A stretch of DNA of 12,587 nucleotides from Actinomycetota bacterium (lineage in GTDB: Bacteria > Cyanobacteriota > Vampirovibrionia > Obscuribacterales > Obscuribacteraceae): positions 1 through 12,587 of the forward strand of contig CAJCIF010000480.1 in the NCBI GenBank assembly GCA_903970355.1, read 5' to 3'. The translations under genes were made by a program, and so were the position numbers. The notes under the pieces are model-generated. The model ran no database searches. It had not been told where the DNA came from and saw only the letters and a program-made list of their open reading frames with translations. Positions 1 through 6,492 of the stretch are shown here, piece after piece. How positions within the stretch are numbered: position 1 is the stretch's first letter; each line of letters opens with the position of its first letter.

Positions 1-954
1 CATGCCGTGACCCAACGGCGCAAACGCCAATAACACGATGCCCGCCAGTGCGCCAACCGCAAGCGGCATGCCAAGAGCCCTGGGCATTGCGGTTCTAATG
101 TAAAAATCCAAATTGCCAAAAAAACCGAGTCCGGTTATTTCAGCGAATTCGCTTGCCGCTTCAAAGTGCAAATCCTTGAGCGTCTGCCCATAATCAAGAA
201 ACACAAAGGGGGAAAAGCAAAATGTGAGAACACCAGACAAAAGAAGGTAGGAGGTTAAGTTTAAGAGTATCCTTCGAGCACTGGGTCTATCTTTTATTGC
301 CAACCAGACGTAGGCAAACAACACAGGCACTATTAGTCCGAGACAAAAATATCTCGTTGATATAGCAAGGGCAGTAACCAGAGCGGCCAGTACTGATAAG
401 GCAGTGCGAGCAGGTTTTGCCAATATGTGGCAAATAAGGAACATGCAAATCACTATCAGTAGGCAAGAGAACGTGTCCGTTCGTAATATTTGGCCGTATC
501 TCACTACAAGCGGACTAACACCATAGAGAATCGTCGCAATAGTCGCCGCCCCCCGTCCTAACCATGTCCTTCCAATGGCATAGAGAAATGGCAGCGTCGC
601 TGTAGTAAAGAAGACGTTCACAAAACGCGGATATTTAACAAGCAGCTCCATCTGCTCGTAACATATGCGGAGCTCGTTTTTGCTCAGGTCAATAACCTGA
701 TTACCGAAGAAGTGGTGCAAAAACCAGTAGTAGGCGAGCAATGGGTAGAACAAAGTAGAAGCCGGATTGGTAAACCATTCCGGGTTGAGAGTGGGTTTCT
801 TGAGCATCCATATTGCATGTGGTGCATAATCTACCTCGTCCGTTTCTAATGAAAATGGACAAGCACCATTCAGACCAATTAAAAGCAGAGCCAAACTAAG
901 CAAGCAAATTGCACCAAGAAATATCAATTCTCGATTGCTAAATGCAGTTTTCAT
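1..954 (-). CDS. GT39/ArnT-like (PMT_2) membrane glycosyltransferase, 3'-truncated by window edge
   Basis: I translated the minus strand from an ATG at 954-952. The frame stays open for 318 codons to the window edge, so the C-terminus is missing. The protein begins with a short basic N-terminus and a hydrophobic helix (about residues 9-29). This is followed by a periplasmic-loop acidic pair in ETDEVDYA (D39, E40), the position of the catalytic acidic residues in GT-C enzymes of the PMT/ArnT type. Further membrane helices lie at about 110-127, 135-150, 161-178, 184-200, 203-220 and 230-248. The segment around R158/D160 (ILRTDTF) matches the second conserved R-x-D region of this family, and TRYF near 200 matches the usual T-K/R-Y motif. 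Enzymes of this family move a sugar from a polyprenyl-phosphate carrier to a lipid, glycan or protein outside the inner membrane. The acceptor is unknown. The gene is transcribed divergently from the rluE-like gene. Family call firm; exact specificity not assignable. Confidence 0.8.
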   Translation of the reverse strand, partial: MKTAFSNRELIFLGAICLLSLALLLIGLNGACPFSLETDEVDYAPHAIWMLKKPTLNPEWFTNPASTLFYPLLAYYWFLHHFFGNQVIDLSKNELRICYEQMELLVKYPRFVNVFFTTATLPFLYAIGRTWLGRGAATIATILYGVSPLVVRYGQILRTDTFSCLLIVICMFLICHILAKPARTALSVLAALVTALAISTRYFCLGLIVPVLFAYVWLAIKDRPSARRILLNLTSYLLLSGVLTFCFSPFVFLDYGQTLKDLHFEAASEFAEITGLGFFGNLDFYIRTAMPRALGMPLAVGALAGIVLLAFAPLGHGM

Positions 955-1082
955 AGGCTTTTTGATTTAGTGCAAGCCAAGTAGCTCGATCTTTGCTGCC
1001 AAGCGTTTGTATAATGAACAGGCTTTTTCTCTTGCAACATAGATGTTACTTCTAGCAGTATTATTCTGGGGAACAATCACAG
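955..1082. promoter_or_regulatory. Divergent intergenic region with candidate promoters
   Basis: This 128-bp gap separates two divergently transcribed genes and must hold both promoters. On the minus strand, TTGCAA (1037-1032) lies 17 bp from TTATAC (1014-1009) or 18 bp from TATACA (1013-1008), a moderate sigma-70-like pair for the GT39 gene. On the plus strand a perfect TATAAT sits at 1010-1015 but has no good -35 box 16-18 bp upstream. A weaker plus-strand alternative is TATTAT at 1059-1064, with TTGCAA 21 bp upstream, which is too far for a good match. The opposing -10 candidates overlap each other. GGGGA at 1068-1072, 10 bp before the ATG, is the likely ribosome binding site for the rluE-like gene. 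GCCAAG occurs twice (976-981 and 998-1003) with a 22-bp period. All calls are by eye. Confidence 0.35.
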
Positions 1083-1679
1083 ATGGACTATCAACCCGAC
1101 CCAAAGTGCGTCTACATTGCGTTTAACAAACCATACAATGTTCTTAGCGATTTCACAACGCCCCGCGCACCGGAGATCTCCGCTCTTGCTAAATATCAGT
1201 TGCCGGACAAGATAACGCCGCTTGCACGTCTTGAATTTGACACTGAGGGGTTACTGATATTGTCTGATGACGGTAGCCTGAATAGAGTCTTACTTAATCC
1301 TGCCTACACCGACAAGCGTACCTACCTTGTGCAAGTTCAGAACATTCCCTCGCAAGAAGCTGTGGAACAGTTACAGAATGGTGTGGAAATAGAAGGCAAA
1401 TTATCCGCACCGGCAGAGGTGCAACTGCTTTCTCAAGATCCCGATATTGAACCGCAACCCGTTCCAGTTCGCGAGGGCGCAACAACTTGCTGGCTGCGTC
1501 TTGTTATGACGGAAGGTCGCAATCGGCAAGTGAGAAAAATGACAGCAGCGGTTGGCTGCCCCTCAGTGCGATTGATTCGCACAGCAATCGGACGCTTGCA
1601 GCTTAAAGATCTCAATTTGTCAATTGGTAAATGGCGAGCCCTCACACCAGAAGAACTCTTGCTAGCCGTCACTAAGTAA
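1083..1679 (+). CDS. rluE: RluE-like 23S rRNA pseudouridine synthase (RsuA/RluB/E/F family), with Glu at the catalytic Asp position
   Basis: The 198-residue protein has the layout of RluE, which in E. coli converts U2457 of 23S rRNA to pseudouridine. It has no N-terminal S4 domain and opens directly with the family motif FNKPYNVLSDFT (14-25). The catalytic-loop motif follows at 47-60 (LARLEFDTEGLLIL), then the K-x-Y-L-V-Q-V strand (78-85). The highly conserved MTEGRNRQVRKM (142-153) and the SVRLIRTAIG segment (161-170) come next, ending in GKWRALTPEEL. The alignment with E. coli RluE, as I remember it, is strong along the whole length. The oddity is in the loop. The family reads G-R-L-D-x-D-[ST], with the D of RLD as nucleophile, whereas here it reads A-R-L-E-F-D-T, so residue 51 is Glu. 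The start is supported by GGGGA 10 bp upstream. The stop codon abuts the stop of the convergent minus-strand gene. Family call firm; activity uncertain because of E51. Confidence 0.85.
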   Translation: MDYQPDPKCVYIAFNKPYNVLSDFTTPRAPEISALAKYQLPDKITPLARLEFDTEGLLILSDDGSLNRVLLNPAYTDKRTYLVQVQNIPSQEAVEQLQNGVEIEGKLSAPAEVQLLSQDPDIEPQPVPVREGATTCWLRLVMTEGRNRQVRKMTAAVGCPSVRLIRTAIGRLQLKDLNLSIGKWRALTPEELLLAVTK

Positions 1680-2270
1680 TCAGTTTTGCCATTTAGGAAT
1701 ATTTGCTAGTTTGGTGCAGATCGCATCAAATTCAATTCCTTCTTGCTTCAATTGCTGCTTATAAGGCTCAATATCTTCGATTCGACCTTGTAGCTCAGGT
1801 GACACCAAACAGGTTTGGAACCCGGCATCTTTTATTGTCTTGAATATCTCTCGGTCGAGAGGCAGCCGGGAAAAACAGTCAATCCAAACCCACTCAACCT
1901 TCCCTTTGAAGGCTAGTACAGTTTCAATAGTCTCATACTCGGAATAGCGAATGGCAAGCTTGTTTTCCCCTTCGCGACTGAGTTTCACAATCATCGGCAA
2001 AGACGAATCCAGAAAGAAATAGTTAGTTATGCCGAATTTTGTTAGAAGTTCTTTGACCCGATACTCAATGCGCTCACTCTTCACATTTAGAATGAGAGTG
2101 CCATGTTTGTATGCTTCAAAAAATGGTTCTGCATCTTCGCCATCAATAAAAGGATCGTGCTGCAGAATGAGTCTTTCGCCGCGATCCCGCAAGTCAATCT
2201 CGGCTCCGTATTGATGAGGAAGCTGAACGAGCTCGGACAATTTGTTAATGCGATGAGCGATAAAGTGCAT
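1680..2270 (-). CDS. Short GDPD-like (glycerophosphodiester phosphodiesterase family) protein
   Basis: This 196-residue protein carries the N-terminal signature of the GDPD/PI-PLC-like TIM-barrel superfamily. It has H6-R7 (IAHRI), E24-x-D26 (GAEIDLR) for metal binding and the second catalytic histidine H38-D39 (LQHDP). K64 in LILNVK corresponds to the conserved lysine after the fourth strand. True GDPDs hydrolyse glycerophosphodiesters to glycerol-3-phosphate and an alcohol. At 196 residues it is clearly shorter than the usual 240-260. The small insertion after the HD motif is reduced, and the usual late W-[TS]-x-N motif is not obvious. No signal peptide or membrane helix is visible, so a cytoplasmic location is inferred. 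It is the last gene of the minus-strand operon, 8 bp after the GT2 gene. Context suggests a role on a phosphodiester-containing sugar or glycan intermediate rather than general phospholipid turnover; that part is inference. Confidence 0.7.
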   Translation of the reverse strand: MHFIAHRINKLSELVQLPHQYGAEIDLRDRGERLILQHDPFIDGEDAEPFFEAYKHGTLILNVKSERIEYRVKELLTKFGITNYFFLDSSLPMIVKLSREGENKLAIRYSEYETIETVLAFKGKVEWVWIDCFSRLPLDREIFKTIKDAGFQTCLVSPELQGRIEDIEPYKQQLKQEGIEFDAICTKLANIPKWQN

Positions 2271-2278
2271 TTGATTTT

Positions 2279-3004
2279 CTACTTTTGGTTGAGAGTTTTT
2301 TTGAGCTTGACACTAAATTCTAACGTACGTTTGATGAACTTAACTTTGGATTGTAAGCCCGTATTCCAGCTGGAAACCCCATGCTGCCTGGGGGGAAACA
2401 AAACATCGAAGCGAATAATCTTAAGATCCATTTTGCAAGCCATGAAATAAGCATATAAATCAAGGGCAAAATCGAAAGGCGGATTCTGCCATTGCTCGAA
2501 AAATGATCTGGCGAAAATATTGGGCTGGGCATTTATATCCCAAAGCGGTTTTCCAAGATAAATTGACTCAAAGACGCTCATACCCAATGTGAATAAATTG
2601 TCGCCATGTGATCTGCCATGACGTTTTCCTTTTATATAGATTTGTTCTGAAAACTGGTTATCCTTGAGAATTTCAAAAGCCCGGACAAGGTCTCGTGGAT
2701 CCGTCTGCATATCAGCGTGCGTCCAACCGACAAATTCTGATTGGCAGTGGTGAAGTCCTTGCAATATGCCGTAACCATAACCTTGATTAACAGGCACTCT
2801 TATTGTTTGAGCGAAAGGATAATCTTTGAGATTTTCTTGTAAAACGGCAGCAGAACTATCGGTTGAACCGTTGTCTACTAGGAGAACGGCGATATCATCA
2901 GATATGGTGGCACCACGAAATCGTTCCAATAACAAAGGAATATTAGCTGCTTCGTTATAGCATGGTATCACTACTGTCAATCGAATCGGAGTTTTCTCTG
3001 GCAT
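2279..3004 (-). CDS. GT2-family glycosyltransferase (dolichyl-phosphate-sugar-synthase-like)
   Basis: The 241-residue protein is a GT-A fold family 2 enzyme. VVIPCYNEAANIP (11-23) is the opening nucleotide-binding strand and VDNGSTDSS (43-51) carries the uridine/ribose-contacting Asp. NQGYGYGILQGL (73-84) follows, then the DxD-like metal site in HADMQTDP (96-103). Later it has KGKRHGRSHGD (125-135) and DINAQPNIFAR (156-166), an acceptor-side motif of polyprenyl-phosphate glycosyltransferase relatives. No membrane helix follows the catalytic domain, so it is probably a soluble or peripheral cytoplasmic enzyme. It would transfer a sugar from an NDP-sugar to polyprenyl phosphate or to a growing lipid-linked glycan. 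It starts 14 bp after the nucleotidyltransferase gene, consistent with using that enzyme's product. A strong Shine-Dalgarno is not visible, so coupling to the upstream gene is likely. Family firm; donor and acceptor unknown. Confidence 0.85.
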   Translation of the reverse strand: MPEKTPIRLTVVIPCYNEAANIPLLLERFRGATISDDIAVLLVDNGSTDSSAAVLQENLKDYPFAQTIRVPVNQGYGYGILQGLHHCQSEFVGWTHADMQTDPRDLVRAFEILKDNQFSEQIYIKGKRHGRSHGDNLFTLGMSVFESIYLGKPLWDINAQPNIFARSFFEQWQNPPFDFALDLYAYFMACKMDLKIIRFDVLFPPRQHGVSSWNTGLQSKVKFIKRTLEFSVKLKKTLNQK

Positions 3005-3018
3005 AGGTTTAGATAGCG

Positions 3019-4692
3019 CTAGATAAATTGCTGAACTTGTAAAACGTTCACTTTGTTTACGAGCTCCTGGTTGTTCGCTTCTGCCGTTGTATCCTTCTCA
3101 ATCTTATAGGGGTGCCAGGAGCACTTGTGAAAAAATGACTGCCAATATTCAAACGTTCTTAGATCATCAGGAGTGCCAAATCCAATGTATTCGTCAATTT
3201 CAAATGCAACCGAACGATAGCCAAGTTCTATTGCCATATCAACCAAACTGTCCGCGTAAAATTCTCCGTTCACCCGCAAATCCTTCTCTTTTAGAAGGGT
3301 AAGGGCTTTAAAGAAAGTCGACACCTTGCGAAAGAAGAAAGCACCCACCACAGCGTGATCTTTCCTGGGGTTTTCTGAAATGGGTTGCTTCATGGACGCA
3401 GAAATGATATTTGGAAACTGGCTTTCGGGATCATCAACTTTTAGCCAACTGTACATTTTAGGACGCCGCGCACTAGAAGGATGATTTCGAAAACTGAAAG
3501 CGGCTACTTCAATACTTTCATCTTTGAGCAGTTGAGAAAATTTTTCTTTGTTATAGAGCATCGCATTGTCGCATGCTCCAATCAGCAAAGAATCGTCCGG
3601 GTTTACGGCTGGAATTGCACGCTCTAAACCGAGAGCGCAAGTGATTGCTTGCCCTTCCGTCACTTCCTTTAGCGGTACCACGGTGGCATTGGAAAACTCC
3701 GTTTTCAAAACATTTTCGAGTTCACTCTCCACCAGATGTTCTTGCAGAGCCACAAAAATAAATCTCTTTGCCGGCGGTAAACTACGAGTGGCTTGTACTA
3801 CCATCGGCTTCCCACTGACCGGAATGAGCGGTTTAGGTTGGCTATACCCTTCATTGGCAAAACGAATGCCTCTACCGGCCATGGGAATGAGAGCAATGTC
3901 GGCAAAGTCGACACTATTGTTTTGCTGCTTAACGAGCTTGGCAAAATAGTCTGACCAGGCTTGATATTCCTCCAGATCAGTTGGAGTGCCCCACTGCAAC
4001 ATATGCTGGATCTCAAAAATAGAAACTGGCAGGCCATCTTGTACCAATAAGTTGTAAACCATGCTGACATAAAACTCGCCATTAACCTGAATGTTCTCTG
4101 CCATTAACTGATCGAAGTACTTATGTACATACAAGCCTTTGGCAAAATAGTAAGTTCCGTTTGAAGCGAATTCCTGCATACGGTTTTCGGTGAAAGGCTT
4201 TTTTTCCTGGATCGCTTCGAGCCATTGACCTTCATCTTTCATGAACGCATAGTTGTCACTGCCTAACATATGCGGATGAAATCCTCGATACGCTGGAATT
4301 GCTCCGGCCGCATTACGATTGCGAGTGTGAGCCAAAAATCCGGGATAGTCCCAATAAGAGTAAAAATCGCAGTAATTGACGATTATCTCTTCATCCTTTT
4401 TTATGCGGTCATAGCACTGCGAAACCGCATAGACAGGGCCTTTTTTATGAGGAGCAATCGGGCATAGCTCGGCAGTTGGAACCAGATCTTTCAGTACTTT
4501 TGAAAGATTAGTTTCGGCAAGATGCTGCTCATTGCATATAAATGTGAAGCGGTCAGTAGCGCCGAACATTTCAACGACATATTTGATGATCGGATTGCCG
4601 TCAACTTCAATGAGTGGCTTTGGTAACTTATAACCGGCTCGAGCAAATCTCTCGCCGGCACCGGACATCGGAATTACGACATGCACACTCAT
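3019..4692 (-). CDS. Tandem (two-domain) sugar-phosphate nucleotidyltransferase
   Basis: The 557-residue protein consists of two full nucleotidyltransferase domains of the NTP_transferase (GT-A-like) family. Domain 1 spans about 1-255 and domain 2 about 264-530. Each has the G-x-G-x-R-F...KPLI substrate loop (SGAGERF from 10, PKPLI 24-28; AGRGIRF from 272, PKPLI 286-290). Each also has a metal-binding Asp in a C-D pair (YCD 107-109, ACD 373-375), a late NGEFY motif (204-208 and 485-489) and a closing GTP-x-D-L motif (235-240 and 506-511). Both copies therefore look catalytically competent, although they differ between the motifs. Such enzymes couple a sugar or polyol phosphate to CTP, UTP or dTTP, releasing pyrophosphate. 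The start overlaps the aldolase stop as ATGA, indicating translational coupling. The C-terminal tail from about 531 is polar and Q/N-rich. Single-domain relatives of about 250 residues are normal, so the fused duplication is unusual. Nucleotide and sugar specificity cannot be read. Confidence 0.85.
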   Translation of the reverse strand: MSVHVVIPMSGAGERFARAGYKLPKPLIEVDGNPIIKYVVEMFGATDRFTFICNEQHLAETNLSKVLKDLVPTAELCPIAPHKKGPVYAVSQCYDRIKKDEEIIVNYCDFYSYWDYPGFLAHTRNRNAAGAIPAYRGFHPHMLGSDNYAFMKDEGQWLEAIQEKKPFTENRMQEFASNGTYYFAKGLYVHKYFDQLMAENIQVNGEFYVSMVYNLLVQDGLPVSIFEIQHMLQWGTPTDLEEYQAWSDYFAKLVKQQNNSVDFADIALIPMAGRGIRFANEGYSQPKPLIPVSGKPMVVQATRSLPPAKRFIFVALQEHLVESELENVLKTEFSNATVVPLKEVTEGQAITCALGLERAIPAVNPDDSLLIGACDNAMLYNKEKFSQLLKDESIEVAAFSFRNHPSSARRPKMYSWLKVDDPESQFPNIISASMKQPISENPRKDHAVVGAFFFRKVSTFFKALTLLKEKDLRVNGEFYADSLVDMAIELGYRSVAFEIDEYIGFGTPDDLRTFEYWQSFFHKCSWHPYKIEKDTTAEANNQELVNKVNVLQVQQFI

Positions 4693-5789
4693 AGGTTCTT
4701 TCTATATTTTTCAGCATCCCAATTGGCAAGGTGAGCTAGTTCTTTGTGTTCAAGGGGTTTTATCGGTTTTGAAGGTGTCTTGGCCGCAAGAATCTGAGCG
4801 TGCGATTTAAGAACTTCTTCGATTTCCCGGCATTTTCGAATGGTTGGTCCGATCATCAATAAGTGCTTCTTATTTTCAAAAAGCGTTACCACCACCTGCG
4901 GAGGCGCACCGTTTGCTTCTAAATATGTTCGCACTTGCGCGACAGCTTTTTCTTTTTCATTCACACTAAGATAAAGTGCACTGGGTCCACAATAAACGAG
5001 CTGATCTGGTAAAGCAGGGCTTGCCCTGAAAACCTCTTCTTGATTGACGAGCAAATCTGCTAGAACACTATCTTGAGACAAGAAAGCAATAGGCCGGTTG
5101 CCCGTCACAGTACCGATGATGTCCGAAACATAGTTGGTGAGACGGTACGTTTTAAAATCCAGGCCAAGCTCATTTTCAATCTTTGAGACAACTTCGTCGG
5201 TTAGTTCCATCACTTCTTCTATGGTCTGTGCCGACACAATCAATCCATGATTCTCCAAAAATACAAGGGCGCTGTCACCAGTTTGCCAACCGGCCGATTT
5301 GAGTGCTTGATTAATAGCAACCGCCAGTGGTGCACCTGGTGTTTTGTAGCCAACCAGAATTGCCGATTGGAAATGTTCCTTTATAATGGGCTGCCATCCC
5401 TCTCTGCAAGTGACGATGTTCGAAACAATCGGATGGGTGTGCAAGGTAAAAGGACCAAAAAGACAATGCATCAGAACTTCAATTGAAGGGCGCCTGCCAG
5501 CGCTTTGGATGGCTGCTTTTGTCACCTCGGCAGCGGCGCTTTCAAGCTGACGCGTTTCCATGTTTAGATCGGCATCTTGCACAAACTTAAGAAGAGGCTG
5601 CCAGTCCAACTGGCAAAAATCGCTTTCCCCTTTTACATCTCCCAAAGCAATACCGGATGCTTTTACATAAATTTTGCCATCGGATAATTTGGTGGAACTA
5701 TTCCCACCTCCTGCCTGCACGAGATCGAACCGTTCCCCGGCAAGGCGTGACAATTTTATGAGTTCAGATAAATCAGACAACTGCGGCAA
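4689..5789 (-). CDS. Class II aldolase (FucA/RhaD/adducin family, long form)
   Basis: The N-terminal half is a class II, zinc-dependent aldolase/adducin domain. It shows the phosphate-binding loop QAGGGNSSTK (25-34), the KASG strand (43-46), the acidic catalytic residue in PSIEVLMH (E104) and two metal-binding histidines in LHTHP (H117, H119). The third is in ENHGLIV (H181). Such enzymes split or join a ketose phosphate using dihydroxyacetone phosphate and an aldehyde, or act as decarboxylases or epimerases. At 366 residues it is much longer than FucA (about 215). The region 215-330, including PDQLVYCGPSALYL (261-274), resembles the aldolase half of bifunctional rhamnulose-phosphate aldolase/dehydrogenases. 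No ATG exists near the N-terminus. The best starts are TTG at 5789 or TTG at 5780, the latter with GGTCAGG upstream at better spacing. The frame is closed by TGA just upstream. With the 5789 start it overlaps the HAD gene end by 17 bp, and it ends in an ATGA overlap with the nucleotidyltransferase. Probably supplies the carbon skeleton of the operon's product. Confidence 0.8.
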   Translation of the reverse strand: MPQLSDLSELIKLSRLAGERFDLVQAGGGNSSTKLSDGKIYVKASGIALGDVKGESDFCQLDWQPLLKFVQDADLNMETRQLESAAAEVTKAAIQSAGRRPSIEVLMHCLFGPFTLHTHPIVSNIVTCREGWQPIIKEHFQSAILVGYKTPGAPLAVAINQALKSAGWQTGDSALVFLENHGLIVSAQTIEEVMELTDEVVSKIENELGLDFKTYRLTNYVSDIIGTVTGNRPIAFLSQDSVLADLLVNQEEVFRASPALPDQLVYCGPSALYLSVNEKEKAVAQVRTYLEANGAPPQVVVTLFENKKHLLMIGPTIRKCREIEEVLKSHAQILAAKTPSKPIKPLEHKELAHLANWDAEKYRKNL

Positions 5790-6492
5790 CCTGACCGATC
5801 AAATTTTTGAAACTCTTGAATTCGTGAACCAATTCCTGTTGGTTCGGCTCGAAGCTCTGCAATTGGTTCAGATCTGCTTTTGTTTCTTCCTTGAGCCAAA
5901 AACAGTGCATGTTAAATTGCAATGCTCCCAGAATATCCTTTTCCCAGCTGTCACCAATCATACAGAGTGAACCAGGTTCTGTGCTTAGCTTGTCGGCTGC
6001 AAGAGCAAAGATATCCGGATGTGGTTTATCATGACCGGCTTCTTCGCTAGTCACAACAGCAGTAATATGCTCTTGTAATCCCAAACGAACGATCTTCTTC
6101 AACTGCCAATCTGCCGTCATGTCCGTAACTATGGCAATCGGCATCGGTTTTATCGCATCCAGAAAATCTGCAAAATGTGGTCTAAAAACCATGTAGTCCA
6201 TGTATGTGGACCAATAGAGATTATCCAAATTAGGGGCTAGTTCGTATGGTGCTTGATCGAGCATTTCGCACATACGCTGGAAATAGAGAAATCGGCTGTG
6301 TGATGCAGCAGTTCCCTTTGTTTTTTGTTTCACTTTGTCGCGGGCTACGTCATACATTTGGTTGAGAGAATCATGATCCAAACCGGATATCGTTGACAGA
6401 TGCTTTAGGCTGGCATCTAGGGCTGGTTCATGACAATCGGTATAGGCGTAGACTGTGTTGTCTAAATCAAGCAGGATGCCCTTAAACCTCAT
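5773..6492 (-). CDS. HAD-superfamily (subfamily IA) phosphatase-like hydrolase
   Basis: The 239-residue protein contains all four HAD motifs. Motif I is DLDNT (9-13), with D9 as nucleophile and D11 as acid/base. Motif II is the T of IVTDMT (T123). Motif III is the Lys in HDKPHPD (K156). Motif IV is GDSWEKD (180-186) with its two Asp residues. The helical cap between motifs I and II (about 18-100) is of the C1 type, as in phosphoglycolate phosphatase and sugar-phosphate phosphatases. I place the start at the ATG at 6492, which gives MRFKGILLDLD. GGAAG (6499-6503) sits 6 bp upstream, whereas the longer frame opening at 6531 would put that site inside the gene and give a non-family N-terminus. 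It overlaps the preceding fusion gene by 11 bp and the aldolase TTG start by up to 17 bp. A cytoplasmic role removing phosphate from the aldolase product or a related sugar phosphate fits the context. Substrate unknown. Confidence 0.85.
   Translation of the reverse strand: MRFKGILLDLDNTVYAYTDCHEPALDASLKHLSTISGLDHDSLNQMYDVARDKVKQKTKGTAASHSRFLYFQRMCEMLDQAPYELAPNLDNLYWSTYMDYMVFRPHFADFLDAIKPMPIAIVTDMTADWQLKKIVRLGLQEHITAVVTSEEAGHDKPHPDIFALAADKLSTEPGSLCMIGDSWEKDILGALQFNMHCFWLKEETKADLNQLQSFEPNQQELVHEFKSFKNLIGQVAAVV

Noticed and set aside
976..1003. Direct repeat GCCAAG with 22-bp period
   Set aside because: Six-base repeats at this spacing are expected by chance often enough. No known operator is matched, so it is only noted within the intergenic entry.
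1628..1695. Inverted repeat TAAATGGC / GCCATTTA across the convergent gene ends
   Set aside because: Only 8 bp per arm with a 52-base loop, AT-rich and with no adjacent T-run. It is too weak to call a terminator.
2103..2450. Plus-strand 115-codon open frame
   Set aside because: It lies antisense across the GT2 and GDPD-like genes, both of which have clear family motifs. Its own translation shows no recognisable pattern and no good ribosome binding site.
3566..3949. Plus-strand 127-codon open frame
   Set aside because: It is antisense to the second nucleotidyltransferase domain and follows its codon bias. No motif of its own.
3019..4692. Possible assembly duplication behind the tandem nucleotidyltransferase
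   Set aside because: The two halves share motifs but differ through most positions and in DNA sequence, so this is an evolved duplication and not a repeated read or collapsed assembly.
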